A stretch of 13,025 bases of DNA. Source: Bacillota bacterium (lineage in GTDB: Bacteria > Armatimonadota > Hebobacteria > Hebobacterales > Hebobacteraceae). Position 1 is the stretch's first letter. Each line of letters begins with the position of its first letter. Position numbers and translations under genes: made by a program. Location of the stretch: NCBI GenBank assembly GCA_030597345.1, contig JAUVSA010000030.1:1-13025 (forward strand). Direction: 5' to 3'. Under the pieces are notes generated by a model, which worked only from the letters and a program-made list of their open reading frames with translations, was not told the origin of the DNA and searched no databases. Below are positions 1 to 8,553 of this stretch, in pieces.

Positions 1-2
1 AG

Positions 3-2576
3 GGCGCGGCGCCGGACACCACGGCCGTGCGACGGACCATCGAGTTCACCCGCGTGAAGCAGGAGGGAGTTCAGCGGCTCACGGTGCCGGCGACCCTCGG
101 AGTCGCAGGAAACACCGTGACAGTCTACCCGGGTTGCTTCTCCGACACTCATATCTACGTCGAGGTGCCGCTGGTCTTCGATCCCGCCGTGCCCCGGTCA
201 CCAGCGGGCGATACCGACGTCGAGCTGTTCGCGAGGACGAAGTCGCTTGAGGTCGCTGGCTATCTCGCGCACAACGTTCCTGCGTTCGCGGAGGCGAAGC
301 TCGGTCTCGGTTCGCTCCAGGTCATGCGCGGCGATGAACTCGACCCGGTGGCCGCACTTGGGCAAGGGGAGGAGCTGGCCAAAGCCCTGCTTGCGGGCAG
401 TCTCCGCGGTGACGAGATCCACTTCGTCAGCAGCGCCCGCCGCGGATCGGCCAGGCTGCCCGACGCGCCGCCCATGACGCAGGCGCCCGGACCTGCTTTG
501 ACGTACGAGGAGCAGTCGGACTTCGCTGCCTCCTGGCCGGGCGAGATGGTCGCGGCTCCCATTGGCTCGCTCTCTGTTCTCACTCAGGCCGACGTCCTGG
601 TAATCGGGGGCGGCACGAGCGGGGCGCCGGCAGCCTACGTGGCCGCCCGCGAGGGGGTGAGCGTCTCCGTCGTCGAGATGAACTCGCGCCTTGGCGGAAC
701 GGGAACGGTCGGTGGGGTCAAAGCGCACTGGATGTCATCCCCGAACGCCTTCAACGACGAGATAGATCGGCGCGTCGAGAAATGGGAGGAGGCAGTGCGC
801 TACCCGCTCGAGGCCCGCACCTGGACCACGCACCGGACTCGCCAGGACGGGACCCGATACGTATGGGGCGGCGATGCGGAGTGGAGCATCGAGGTCAAGG
901 AACAGGTGCTCGAGGAGATGTGCCGGGAGGCGGGGGTGGCGCTGTACCTGAGCAGCCTCCACTGTGGCACCCTCCTCGATGGCGAGCGAGTGGCGGGCGT
1001 CCTGGCAGCGACGCCTTACGGCCCCCGCGCCGTGCTCGGCACGATCACAGTGGACGCCACCGGCGACGGCGACGTTGCGGCCTTTGCCGGAGCCGAGCAC
1101 GTCTACGGGAACACGCGCGACCGACTCACCCAGTGGACTGCCATCGCCTTCTACCGTGAGCCCGGCAGCCTTGGCAACAACCACCTCGAGGCTGGCGACA
1201 TCGGCGACATCTTCGACTACACCCGGTTCATCCTCACCAACCGCAGACGCGGCGGAAACATCCACGATCACGGGAACTACGTGGCGCCTCGGGAGACGCG
1301 CCATATCCTGGGCGAGGTGACCAACACACTTGTGGACCAACTCCTGCTCACCCGCTACCCCGACACGGTGGCCGTCCTCTTCAGCAACTGGGATATGAAG
1401 GGGCTTTGGTTCGCCGACATTGTGGACTTCGGCATCAATCCCCCGCACGAGGAGATCGAGGTCCCCTATCGCGCCCTGATCCCGCGCAAGCTCGAGCAGC
1501 TCATCATCGCCGGCAAGGCCTTCTCGCTGACGCACGACGCCTGCGCCGCCCCGCGCATGCAGCGGGACCTGATCCTCCTCGGAGGCGCGGTCGGCCTGGC
1601 GGCGGCGTTCGCGATCAGGGACGGCGTGAGCCCGCGGAGGCTCGAGGTGGGCAAGCTTCAGCGGCGGCTCGTCGAGACCGGCAACATGCCGGCGCGGGTG
1701 CTGGAGTACGCGCCTCCCGCGCCGCCCGACCTCCGCGCGCTCGTTGACGCGCTGACCGGCGATGAGCCGCTGGAGTGGCAAGAGATGCTCGCCTCGGAGA
1801 AGGCGACTTCGGTATCCCCGGTCATCCAGATCTGCTGCGCCGACTCGGCCGCGGTGGTACCGCTGCTTCGGGATGCCTTCGGGGCATCTGAAGGCAAACG
1901 CCGTCTCCTGCTCGCGCGGCTGCTGCTCTGGGAGCGGTGCGACGAGGGCGCGGACCCGGTCTTTGAGGAGGTGCGCCGCCGGCTTGCCGAGTGCGACGGA
2001 CTGCCCCGCCGCGTGGGCGACATCTTCTGGTCGACCGGCTCGCCCGAGCAGGCGATCCAGCCGGAGCTTATCTTCCTCGTTAACGCGCTCGTGCGGGTCA
2101 AGGACCCGCGGCTGGTCGGCCTGATGTCGGACCTCGTCGAGCGCATCGTCCGGGCGACCAGGGACTACCGCGACATCAGAGCCGGGATCTTCGACTATGT
2201 TCGCATGGTTGCCATGGCCGCCGAGCGGATCGCCTCCCTGGAATTCGCGCCGATGCTCAAGCAACTGCTCGACCTTCCCGAAGTGCGTGAGGCCGCGCGC
2301 CCGCAGGGCCTCGAACTCGACCATATGACGGAGCGCCGCACCTATCTCGTGCTTGCGCTGTCCCGCGCGCTGGCGCGATGCGGCCAGAGGGAGGGGCTGG
2401 TCGAGCTTGCCGAGCTGCTCGGAGACAGCCGGTCCCTCTACGCCCGGAGCGCGCACATGGAGCTGCGAGCCATCACCGGAATAGACCATCCGCTCAGCCG
2501 CGACCAGTGGATCGCCGCCCTCCGCGCCTGGCCGGATGTCTTTGACCCTATGGCGTGGGAGACGGAGATAACTTGA
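3..2576 (+). CDS. FAD-dependent oxidoreductase (FAD_oxidored type) with helical C-terminal domain, 5' partial
   Basis: Likely a flavin-dependent oxidoreductase; substrate unknown. The frame is open to the left edge. A GTG at 27 has no Shine-Dalgarno sequence before it, so the true start is probably outside the window. Counting from that GTG (849 residues): residues 1-185 are an unrecognised N-terminal region. Residues 190-217 form the Rossmann FAD site, with VIGGGTSGAPAA followed by a strand ending in Glu217, which should bind the ribose. Near 345 is a second FAD contact, TVDATGDGD. Around 485-560 is the family's C-terminal block (VPYRALIPRK, IIAGKAFS, LGGAVGLAAAFA, then LQRRLVETG). Residues from about 570 to the end are Leu/Ala/Arg-rich helices resembling HEAT-type repeats, an addition to the usual family core. 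No signal peptide can be judged because the start is missing. An MttB-family gene follows after 78 bases on the same strand, suggesting a shared operon and related substrate (inference). Confidence 0.88.
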   Translation, partial: GAAPDTTAVRRTIEFTRVKQEGVQRLTVPATLGVAGNTVTVYPGCFSDTHIYVEVPLVFDPAVPRSPAGDTDVELFARTKSLEVAGYLAHNVPAFAEAKLGLGSLQVMRGDELDPVAALGQGEELAKALLAGSLRGDEIHFVSSARRGSARLPDAPPMTQAPGPALTYEEQSDFAASWPGEMVAAPIGSLSVLTQADVLVIGGGTSGAPAAYVAAREGVSVSVVEMNSRLGGTGTVGGVKAHWMSSPNAFNDEIDRRVEKWEEAVRYPLEARTWTTHRTRQDGTRYVWGGDAEWSIEVKEQVLEEMCREAGVALYLSSLHCGTLLDGERVAGVLAATPYGPRAVLGTITVDATGDGDVAAFAGAEHVYGNTRDRLTQWTAIAFYREPGSLGNNHLEAGDIGDIFDYTRFILTNRRRGGNIHDHGNYVAPRETRHILGEVTNTLVDQLLLTRYPDTVAVLFSNWDMKGLWFADIVDFGINPPHEEIEVPYRALIPRKLEQLIIAGKAFSLTHDACAAPRMQRDLILLGGAVGLAAAFAIRDGVSPRRLEVGKLQRRLVETGNMPARVLEYAPPAPPDLRALVDALTGDEPLEWQEMLASEKATSVSPVIQICCADSAAVVPLLRDAFGASEGKRRLLLARLLLWERCDEGADPVFEEVRRRLAECDGLPRRVGDIFWSTGSPEQAIQPELIFLVNALVRVKDPRLVGLMSDLVERIVRATRDYRDIRAGIFDYVRMVAMAAERIASLEFAPMLKQLLDLPEVREAARPQGLELDHMTERRTYLVLALSRALARCGQREGLVELAELLGDSRSLYARSAHMELRAITGIDHPLSRDQWIAALRAWPDVFDPMAWETEIT

Positions 2577-2654
2577 TCCGACGCCGGAGGGGCAGCGAAG
2601 CAGGCGGCGAACGCGTAGTATCCGCCCCTGGCGGAATCAACACGGAGGTTTGTC

Positions 2655-4073
2655 ATGACGGGCTTCTTTAGCATCGCTGGGCTGTCCGAGGTCGAGCAGA
2701 TTCACAATGCCGCTCTCGCCACCCTGGATGGAGTCGGGGTGAAGGTCGAATCGCCGGAGCTGCTGGAGCTTCTGGACGACTACGGCGGCAGAGCGGATGT
2801 GGACGCTCAACGCATCCAGTTCTCGCCGAGCTGGGTGGAGCAGTTCATTGCTGAATCCGAGAAGTACGACTGGGAGAGCCATGTGCCGCGGCTGGACTGC
2901 TTCGCCGGCATCTACCAGTCGCTGTATCTCGATCCGGAAACCGGGGAGCTCGAGCCGTTCACAGAGCGGACGCTGGCGGACTACATTCGCCTGGGGAATG
3001 CGCTGGAGGAGGTCGGCTCCGTCGGTCTTCTGGGCCTGCCGTTCACGCCGGAGGCGATAGCGCCGAGCTATACTCCTCTGGCTGAGAAGCTCTACGCGTG
3101 GAAGTACGGCGCCTCGCCGGCGGGGACGGTCCAACTGACAGGCCTTTGTCCCTACCTGGAGGAGACGTTTGCCCGATGGGCTGAGGAGGTGAATCGCCCG
3201 CTGCAGGATGTCTTCTCCGCGACCGGGTACCTGGTGAGTCCGCTTCGCCTTCCACGGTCCGAATGCGAACAGCTTCTCTACTTCAGGTCGCGCGGGCTGC
3301 GAATGGGCATCGGGCACATGCTGTCTGCCGGCGGATCGACGCCCATCACCATTGCCGGGGCCGCGGTCATGAAGCTGGCAGAGACCCTGTTCCTGAGCAT
3401 CCTGCAGCGTGCGCTGTGGGGAGGCACGCGTCTGGCCATCGGAGGCTTCGGCGTGGTAATGGATATGCTCGGCGCGCGCAGCATGGGTGGGCGCCCGGAG
3501 GCGGCGATGGTTTCTGCCGTGATGAGCCTGGTCGCGCGGCACTATCGTGTACGCTCACACGGCACCGGTCCGCTGACGGATGCAAAGGAGCCGTCGGTCC
3601 AGGCCGGTATGCAGAAGGCGATGATAGCTCTGTACGGCGTCTGCTCGTGCGGAGGCGCCTCCATAGACGTCGGACTTCTCTCTCTGGACGAGATCTCTTC
3701 GCCGGAGCAGATGGTCTATGATGTCGAGCTCGCCAGCGCGGTGAGGCACATGCTGCGGCCCATGGATGTCAGCTCGGAGGCGTGCGCCGTGGAGGAGATC
3801 GCGGCGGTTGGGCCTGGAGGCAACTTCATCGGTACGGATCTCACCGCGAAGCGCTTTCGGCAGGATCAGTGGCAGCCGAGGATCTGGGATCGCGATTCAC
3901 TGCAGGAGTGGGTCGGCAAGGGAGGCGAGAGCGAGCGCGACCGCGCTCGGGAGCGCATTCGGGGAATCCTGTCTGAGCCCCAGCCCACACCCAGCATGAG
4001 CGAGAAGTGCGAGCGGGACCTGCGCGCGATCATCGCCCGGGCGATGGATGCCGGAGCTGCGGAGCGGTCGTGA
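2655..4073 (+). CDS. trimethylamine methyltransferase (MttB) superfamily protein, non-pyrrolysine
   Basis: A 472-residue TIM-barrel-type methyltransferase of the MttB family. Characterised members move a methyl group from a methylated amine or betaine to a corrinoid protein. The ATG is supported by a CGGAGG Shine-Dalgarno at 2643-2648, six bases upstream. Family landmarks are GGSTPITIAGAAVMKLAE (226-243), the HYRVRSHGTGPLTDAK strand (296-311), SSPEQMVYDVELASA (348-362), and the C-terminal GPGGNFIGTDLTAKRFR block (386-402) with QPRIWDRD (407-414). Length is close to the family norm. True trimethylamine methyltransferases carry an in-frame amber codon read as pyrrolysine. Here the frame has no amber codon, so this belongs with the non-pyrrolysine group (MtgB-like and many uncharacterised members). 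The substrate cannot be assigned. No corrinoid-binding protein or corrinoid reductive activator is present in the window. It lies downstream of the FAD oxidoreductase and converges with the efflux operon. Confidence 0.92.
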   Translation: MTGFFSIAGLSEVEQIHNAALATLDGVGVKVESPELLELLDDYGGRADVDAQRIQFSPSWVEQFIAESEKYDWESHVPRLDCFAGIYQSLYLDPETGELEPFTERTLADYIRLGNALEEVGSVGLLGLPFTPEAIAPSYTPLAEKLYAWKYGASPAGTVQLTGLCPYLEETFARWAEEVNRPLQDVFSATGYLVSPLRLPRSECEQLLYFRSRGLRMGIGHMLSAGGSTPITIAGAAVMKLAETLFLSILQRALWGGTRLAIGGFGVVMDMLGARSMGGRPEAAMVSAVMSLVARHYRVRSHGTGPLTDAKEPSVQAGMQKAMIALYGVCSCGGASIDVGLLSLDEISSPEQMVYDVELASAVRHMLRPMDVSSEACAVEEIAAVGPGGNFIGTDLTAKRFRQDQWQPRIWDRDSLQEWVGKGGESERDRARERIRGILSEPQPTPSMSEKCERDLRAIIARAMDAGAAERS

Positions 4074-4107
4074 GGAGCCGGCATGCCTGCTGTTGCCAAA
4101 CCGTAAA

Positions 4108-4138
4108 GGGACGCCTCTGACAGCCGTCAGCAGGCCCC
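4108..4138. terminator. hairpin between convergent genes, possible bidirectional terminator
   Basis: The gap between the MttB-family gene and the oppositely oriented permease holds an imperfect stem: GGG..GCCTCTGAC on the left, loop AGCC, GTCAG.AGGCCCC on the right, with a bulged C at 4131 and unpaired AC at 4111-4112. Its place between two converging stop codons fits a terminator. There is no clear T-run on either strand, so intrinsic termination is uncertain. Confidence 0.35.
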
Positions 4139-4165
4139 TCAGGCGCGACTTCGACCCCGGCAGGT

Positions 4166-5470
4166 CTACTCGCCCCGTAGTGCCTCCATGGGCTCAATGC
4201 TCGCGGCACGGAGGGCCGGATAGAGCCCGAAGACCACGCCTGTGGTCACGGCGACACCCAGGGACAGCAGGACAGCTTGGCCGGACACAATGGTGCGCCA
4301 CTCCGCATAACTGGAGATCAGTGCGGCCATCTCCACGCCCAGGGCGATGCCGAGCAGGCCGCCGATGCTCGTGATGACAAGGCACTCCAGGAGGAACTGG
4401 CGCGCGATGTCGGCGCGGCTGGCGCCGACACAGCGGCGGATGCCGATCTCCCGGGCGCGCTGAGTGACGGTCGCCAGCATGATGTTCATGATGCCGATGC
4501 CCCCGACGACGAGCGAGATGCTGGCGATGGCGCCCATGACTATGTTGAAGATGCGCTGGGTCTGCTGGCTCTGCCGCAGAAGCTCGGCCGGGATGACGAT
4601 CTCGAAGTCGGGAATCCCTTTGTGGCGGCGTTCCAAGATGCGTCGCGCGACCCGGGCCGCCTCCCACGTCTGAGACTCGTCCTCGACTTGCACGATGATC
4701 TGAGTCACCGGCCGCTTTTCGAGACGCGGCCGGTCGAACATCCTCGCCAGCAGCTTGCCGAGTCCGCCCACGTCTACTGGAATCGCCTGCTCCACGTAGA
4801 TCTGGAAGTCCTCCATTGCCACCGTGATCGGCAAGTAGATGTCCTGGTTCAGGTCGCGGAGGGCGAACAGGCTCCTCCCTGCCTTCGCCGCGCGCTCCTC
4901 GATCACGCCGACAACCTGGAAGTCCTGCGCCCCGATCTTCAGGTACTTGCCGAGGGGATCTTCCAGGAAGAAGGCCGCTCGCTTGACCTCCGAGCCGATC
5001 ACACATACCCGCGCTCGCTCGGCGACGTCGTGCTCGTCGAGGAAGCGCCCGGCCGCGAGGTCCAGGCGGGAGACCTGGCCGTAATCGGGCGTGGTTCCGA
5101 ACACCTTCGCCGGCGCGGCCTGGCCGCCCCTGCGCACGTCGCCGAAGACTCGACACACGGGGACCACGCGGCGGGCGGGAGAATATAGGGCTTCGATGGC
5201 GTGGGCGTCACCATAGGTCAATCCTTGGGGCGATTCCCGCTGGGCCTCGATGGCGAGGTCGCCCGTCAGCGATCTGCGGTTCATGTGGATGACATTCACG
5301 CCCATCAGCTTTATCTGCTCCAGCGCCTCTCGCCTGGCTCCTGCCCCAATGGAGACCATAGAGATCACGGAGGCGATGCCGAAGATGACGCCGAGCATTG
5401 TGAGCAGCGAGCGCAGCTTGTGCGCCAGCAGCTCGCCGATTCCGGTTAAGATGGCAGACCAGATCTTCAC
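4166..5470 (-). CDS. ABC transporter permease, MacB/FtsX type
   Basis: Inner-membrane permease of the type VII (mechanotransmission) ABC family, 434 residues. The layout is typical of MacB-like permeases without a fused ATPase. TM1 is at about 21-43, after a KLRSLLTMLGVIFG motif. A large periplasmic domain (MacB_PCD type) spans about 45-300. Three C-terminal TM segments lie at about 305-330, 355-385 and 397-420, with the FtsX signature TQRAREIGIRRCVGAS (336-351) after TM2. It ends in the common EPMEALRGE tail. The start is GTG at 5470, with AGGA at 5481-5484 about ten bases upstream, which is only a fair ribosome site. It should pair with the ATPase at 8550-9323 to drive the TolC-like channel through the adaptors. 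Unlike the other genes of the cluster it is not coupled by overlap: a 151-bp MITE-like repeat separates it from adaptor 3. Substrate is unknown; macrolides, peptides, lipids or siderophores are all known for relatives. Confidence 0.93.
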   Translation of the reverse strand: MKIWSAILTGIGELLAHKLRSLLTMLGVIFGIASVISMVSIGAGARREALEQIKLMGVNVIHMNRRSLTGDLAIEAQRESPQGLTYGDAHAIEALYSPARRVVPVCRVFGDVRRGGQAAPAKVFGTTPDYGQVSRLDLAAGRFLDEHDVAERARVCVIGSEVKRAAFFLEDPLGKYLKIGAQDFQVVGVIEERAAKAGRSLFALRDLNQDIYLPITVAMEDFQIYVEQAIPVDVGGLGKLLARMFDRPRLEKRPVTQIIVQVEDESQTWEAARVARRILERRHKGIPDFEIVIPAELLRQSQQTQRIFNIVMGAIASISLVVGGIGIMNIMLATVTQRAREIGIRRCVGASRADIARQFLLECLVITSIGGLLGIALGVEMAALISSYAEWRTIVSGQAVLLSLGVAVTTGVVFGLYPALRAASIEPMEALRGE

Positions 5471-5483
5471 GCTAGTTCCGTCC

Positions 5484-5638
5484 TAGAGCGCATTTCATAA
5501 CCCTCACTCGCCTGGCTGTCCGCTAGAGACGCTGGCATGAAATGCGCCTGCTGGACCCTGGCGGCTTCTGCTGCTGTTTCATAACCTCGGGCAGCACAAG
5601 CTGCCAGACTCCAGATGGAGGTTATGAAACAGCTTCTA
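5484..5638. repeat. MITE-like repeat, copy A (core 5486-5636, flanked by TA/TA)
   Basis: Non-coding element filling the gap between adaptor 3 and the permease. Its reverse complement recurs at 12389-12539 with about nine mismatches in 151 bases (counted by hand). It contains two strong inverted repeats. Hairpin 1 has 11-bp arms GCGCATTTCAT/ATGAAATGCGC at 5488-5498 and 5537-5547. Hairpin 2 has 16-bp perfect arms GCTGTTTCATAACCTC/GAGGTTATGAAACAGC at 5573-5588 and 5618-5633, with an inner GGCAGC-ACAA-GCTGCC stem at 5590-5605. The two ends are imperfect terminal inverted repeats, GAGCGCATTTCATAACC and GAAGCTGTTTCATAACC, matching at 12 of 17 positions. TA dinucleotides at 5484-5485 and 5637-5638 look like a TA target duplication, as made by IS630/Tc1-mariner-type transposases (inference). 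Its right end touches the TAG stop of adaptor 3. Confidence 0.8.
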
Positions 5639-7126
5639 AAGCGGCAGTGCCGACGGCGACTGGCTTTCGCCGGTCGCGCTAGTGTCCGACGTATCCGCGA
5701 TCACATCGCGCAGAGCGACCTCTTCCTCTCCGTTCAGCCCGTCTGTGATCACCACCTCGTTGTCGCTCTTCGGTCCCAGCTCCACCTCCACCGCCCGGAA
5801 GCCTCTCTCCTGGCGGACGTAAACGATGTGCCGCTCGTCGCGCTCGAAGACACAGGCGAGTGGCACGGTCACGGCGTTGGGAATCCTCTCCACGATGATC
5901 CGGACGAGCGCGGTCATACCGGGCCGGAGTAGAGCACCCTTGCGGTCTTTCACGTGGACCTGAACCGGGAAGGCTCTCTCGCCCCGCGGCAGGCCGGTGC
6001 CGGGGAACGTCGAGTCTCTGCCGGTCTGGGCGATGTCGGTCACCTCGCCGGGAAAGGTCTGGCCGGGCAGGGCGGGCACCACGACGACGACCTCCTGGCC
6101 CTCCTCGGCCTGAGATGCCGGCTGCTGCGACAGCTCGAGCGCGACCCGCATATCGTCGAGGGCGGGGATGGTCGCGATGGGCTGGCCCTGCCACACCTGG
6201 TCGCCTGGCTGAAGAGGGCGCCGACCCATCATACCTTGAGACTGTTGCTCAAAGAGCACGATTCCGTCCACTGGGGCACGAATGATGGATTTGTCGAACT
6301 GGCTGCGGACCCGCTCGAGCTGGTTCTCGCGGATTTGAAGTGTCACAGTGGCGGTTTGGATGTCGTCCTGCTGCCGGCTCTCCGCCCGCGCCAGTTCGGC
6401 CTCAGCCCTGGTCACAGCAGCCTGCTTGTTCATCTCCTCGGAGGATCTCTCGGCCTCAGCCAGGTCGAGGTCCTTGCTCTGCTTTTCGAGGTTGAACTCC
6501 GTGGCCTTGATCGCGGCGGTGGCGAGGTCGATCTCCCGCTGCGGCAAGAGCCCTTCCGCCGACAGGGTCTTTTCGCGCTCGAACCGTGCCCGCGTCAGCT
6601 CGAGGTTCTCGGTGTCGTGCGCCTTCTGGCTGCGCTTCTGGGTAAGCTCGGCATCTTGTGCAGTGCGGTATCTTTGCAGTTCCTGGCGCGCCTGCTCGAG
6701 CCTGATGCGCGCCTTCTCCATCTCTGCCGCCAGATCTCGCTGCTTGGCCTTCAGGTCGTCGCGCGCTTCCTGGTACCGTATCTCCTGGTCGCGCAACTGC
6801 CGGAGCATGCGGGGCGCGTCCAGCTCGGCGATGATATCGCCCTCCTTCACCTCCACGCCATTCGGCAGAAGCGAAACGACCTGGCCGCTCACTTCGACTA
6901 TCACGGACCTGGAGCTGACGGCCTCCAGCTTTCCCATCGCTTCCACGGCCACCTCGAACTCACCCCGTCGCCCTTCTGTCGTAGCAATCGCCATCTGCTC
7001 CGAGAGGCGTTCCGCGCGGACTCGCCGGACGACCGAGGCCCGCAGCGCCCAAGCCCCGATCGCGGCGATGCAGGCGACGAGAATAATCGGAGTCAGGCCG
7101 TTGGACAGCAGCCGCAGTCCTCTCAC
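5636..7126 (-). CDS. HlyD/MacA-family periplasmic adaptor subunit (adaptor 3)
   Basis: A 496-residue membrane fusion protein expected to span the periplasm between the ABC permease and the TolC-like channel. An N-terminal membrane anchor lies at about 11-30. The first half of the barrel-sandwich (lipoyl-like) domain is at about 58-105, with GQVVSLLPNGVEVKEGDIIAELD. A long coiled-coil hairpin runs about 108-275. Its tip at about 187-201 reads LSAEGLLPQREIDL, the tip consensus of TolC-docking adaptors. The sandwich resumes at IIRAPVDGIVLFEQ (281-294), then a beta-barrel at about 325-410 and a membrane-proximal domain at about 415-475. The C-terminal 20 residues are Ser/Thr-rich and probably disordered. 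It starts with GTG at 7126, overlapping the TGA of adaptor 2 by four bases, with GGGAG eight bases upstream inside the preceding gene. Its TAG stop abuts repeat copy A. It is longer than and clearly different from the two other adaptors. Confidence 0.92.
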   Translation of the reverse strand: MRGLRLLSNGLTPIILVACIAAIGAWALRASVVRRVRAERLSEQMAIATTEGRRGEFEVAVEAMGKLEAVSSRSVIVEVSGQVVSLLPNGVEVKEGDIIAELDAPRMLRQLRDQEIRYQEARDDLKAKQRDLAAEMEKARIRLEQARQELQRYRTAQDAELTQKRSQKAHDTENLELTRARFEREKTLSAEGLLPQREIDLATAAIKATEFNLEKQSKDLDLAEAERSSEEMNKQAAVTRAEAELARAESRQQDDIQTATVTLQIRENQLERVRSQFDKSIIRAPVDGIVLFEQQSQGMMGRRPLQPGDQVWQGQPIATIPALDDMRVALELSQQPASQAEEGQEVVVVVPALPGQTFPGEVTDIAQTGRDSTFPGTGLPRGERAFPVQVHVKDRKGALLRPGMTALVRIIVERIPNAVTVPLACVFERDERHIVYVRQERGFRAVEVELGPKSDNEVVITDGLNGEEEVALRDVIADTSDTSATGESQSPSALPL

Positions 7127-8553
7127 TTGCTCTTCTCCCGCTGGGCCGGCCGAACCAGCGCGCCCGCCGGCCGCTCACACGCCACAATGTCCCCGGCCTG
7201 GAGCTCTCCCTGCACCGCCACGAGTCGGTCGCTTCTCTTGCCGAGTGTGACAGGCACCTCCTGGTAGCCGCCTTCGCGGTGGCGGTAGACGACGTAGCCA
7301 TCATCGGTGGGCATTACTGCTTCCAGCGGCACCGCGATGCCCTCGTTCACCCGGTCGAGCACGATCTCGACGGCGGCGCCCATGCCCGGCCGCAGCCTCG
7401 GGTCCTCGCTCTTAACCGTGATCAGGACGCCGAAGATCTTCTTCCCCGGCACTCCTCCCTCCCAGATCAGGCGCTGGCGGGCCACGTTGTCGATCGCGGT
7501 TACTTCTCCCACCAGCACGTCACTGCCGATGGCCGGGAGGTGAATCCTGGCAAGCTGACCGGCCTTCACCAGCGCGATGTCTGCCTCGCTGACGTCGCAG
7601 CGGGCGCTCATCTCGCTCGGATCGATCACGTTGGCCACACGCTGCCCCTCCCGGACGCGGTCACCCACACGCAGGGAGCTCATGGTTTCATCCCAGGTCT
7701 GCTCCAGCAAGAGCATCCCGGCGACCGGCGCCTCGAGTATGGTGCTCTCGAATTGCTCCTGGGCCTCCTCGAGCTTCCGCTGCTTGGACGCCAGGTCCCG
7801 CTTTGCACCGGCCACGGACTGCGTCAGGCTGGACTGTGCCTGATCGAGTTCGATCTTGGCATTCTCAAGGTCGAGCTCCCGGAGGCGCGTGACGACGTCT
7901 GCCTCTGACCGCGCCCGCCCCAGCGCGCGGTGGGCCGCTTCGAGTGCGAACTGCTTTGCTCGCACCTCGTCCTCTGCGGACTCGAGATCGGTCACCGGGA
8001 TCAGGCGTTCCTCGAGCAGTCGCGTACGCTTGTCCCGCTGGCCCTGCGCTACCGACAGCTCCTTCTCCAGGAAGGCCTCTTCGGCTTGGGCTTTCTCGAT
8101 GGCGGCTTGATTCTGGTTTCGCGCCAGCTGCTGTGCTTCTTGTGCCTTGGTCAGTCCGCTGCGTGCGTTCTGCACTCGCTTCTCGGCGTCGGCCTGCACA
8201 GAACGCACCTTCTCCTCAGCCTCGACCACTTGCGGTTTGAGGTCGTCCACCTCCTTCTGGAGCTCGGCGGAGTTGAGTTCGATGACCACGTCGCCTTCCT
8301 CTACCCAGGTACCGTCGGGCAGAGCCGAAATGATCTGCGTTTCTGACGCCCGGTTTACGATGGGCGCGGAGCGCGCGGCCTCGAGCACCCCCTCTACGCG
8401 GAGAGCCACGTAGAAGTCCGCCGCTTTCGCCTCGGCGCTCTTTACGGTCCGAAGCAGTGTGTCGCCGCGGGGGCCGCGCGGCCAGGCCAGGTAGACGATC
8501 GAGGCGGCGGCCGCGATGGCCAAGATCCCCGCTGCCAGGCGACCGCGGTTCAT
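7123..8553 (-). CDS. HlyD/MacA-family periplasmic adaptor subunit (adaptor 2)
   Basis: A 476-residue membrane fusion protein. The start is ATG at 8553: it gives an MNRGRLAAGILAIAAAAS membrane anchor (about 5-24), overlaps the ATPase TGA by four bases (ATGA), and has AGGAG seven bases upstream. The frame is open well beyond this point, but the extension only runs antisense-like through the ATPase gene in another frame and is not real. Domains: first sandwich half about 48-95 (ALPDGTWVEEGDVVIELN), coiled-coil about 96-270, hairpin tip about 178-191 (RLLEERLIPVTDLES, the TolC-docking type), second sandwich half ILEAPVAGMLLLEQTW (272-287), beta-barrel about 312-400, membrane-proximal domain about 402-465. 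The C-terminal tail is basic. The repeated Glu/Ala/Gln/Lys heptads of the hairpin are conspicuous. It is one of three adaptors in the operon and presumably assembles, alone or mixed, into the hexameric conduit. Confidence 0.93.
   Translation of the reverse strand: MNRGRLAAGILAIAAAASIVYLAWPRGPRGDTLLRTVKSAEAKAADFYVALRVEGVLEAARSAPIVNRASETQIISALPDGTWVEEGDVVIELNSAELQKEVDDLKPQVVEAEEKVRSVQADAEKRVQNARSGLTKAQEAQQLARNQNQAAIEKAQAEEAFLEKELSVAQGQRDKRTRLLEERLIPVTDLESAEDEVRAKQFALEAAHRALGRARSEADVVTRLRELDLENAKIELDQAQSSLTQSVAGAKRDLASKQRKLEEAQEQFESTILEAPVAGMLLLEQTWDETMSSLRVGDRVREGQRVANVIDPSEMSARCDVSEADIALVKAGQLARIHLPAIGSDVLVGEVTAIDNVARQRLIWEGGVPGKKIFGVLITVKSEDPRLRPGMGAAVEIVLDRVNEGIAVPLEAVMPTDDGYVVYRHREGGYQEVPVTLGKRSDRLVAVQGELQAGDIVACERPAGALVRPAQREKSK

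Noticed and set aside
735..2489. 584-residue minus-strand frame opposite the FAD oxidoreductase
   Set aside because: It is a mirror of a GC-rich coding frame, with Arg/Gly/Ala/His-heavy composition and no motifs; the plus strand carries a clear FAD-binding protein.
2577..2654. Terminator or riboswitch between the FAD oxidoreductase and MttB-family genes
   Set aside because: Only a weak AGGGGC/GCCCCT pairing is visible, with no T-run or known aptamer pattern; the gap is short and ends in a plain ribosome site.
2655..4073. Pyrrolysine-containing trimethylamine methyltransferase
   Set aside because: The frame is complete at normal length without an in-frame amber codon, so it cannot be the pyrrolysine type.
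5954..7267. 437-residue plus-strand frame opposite adaptors 2 and 3
   Set aside because: It is antisense to two recognised adaptors. Its Leu-rich look arises from complementing the Glu/Gln/Lys coiled-coil codons.
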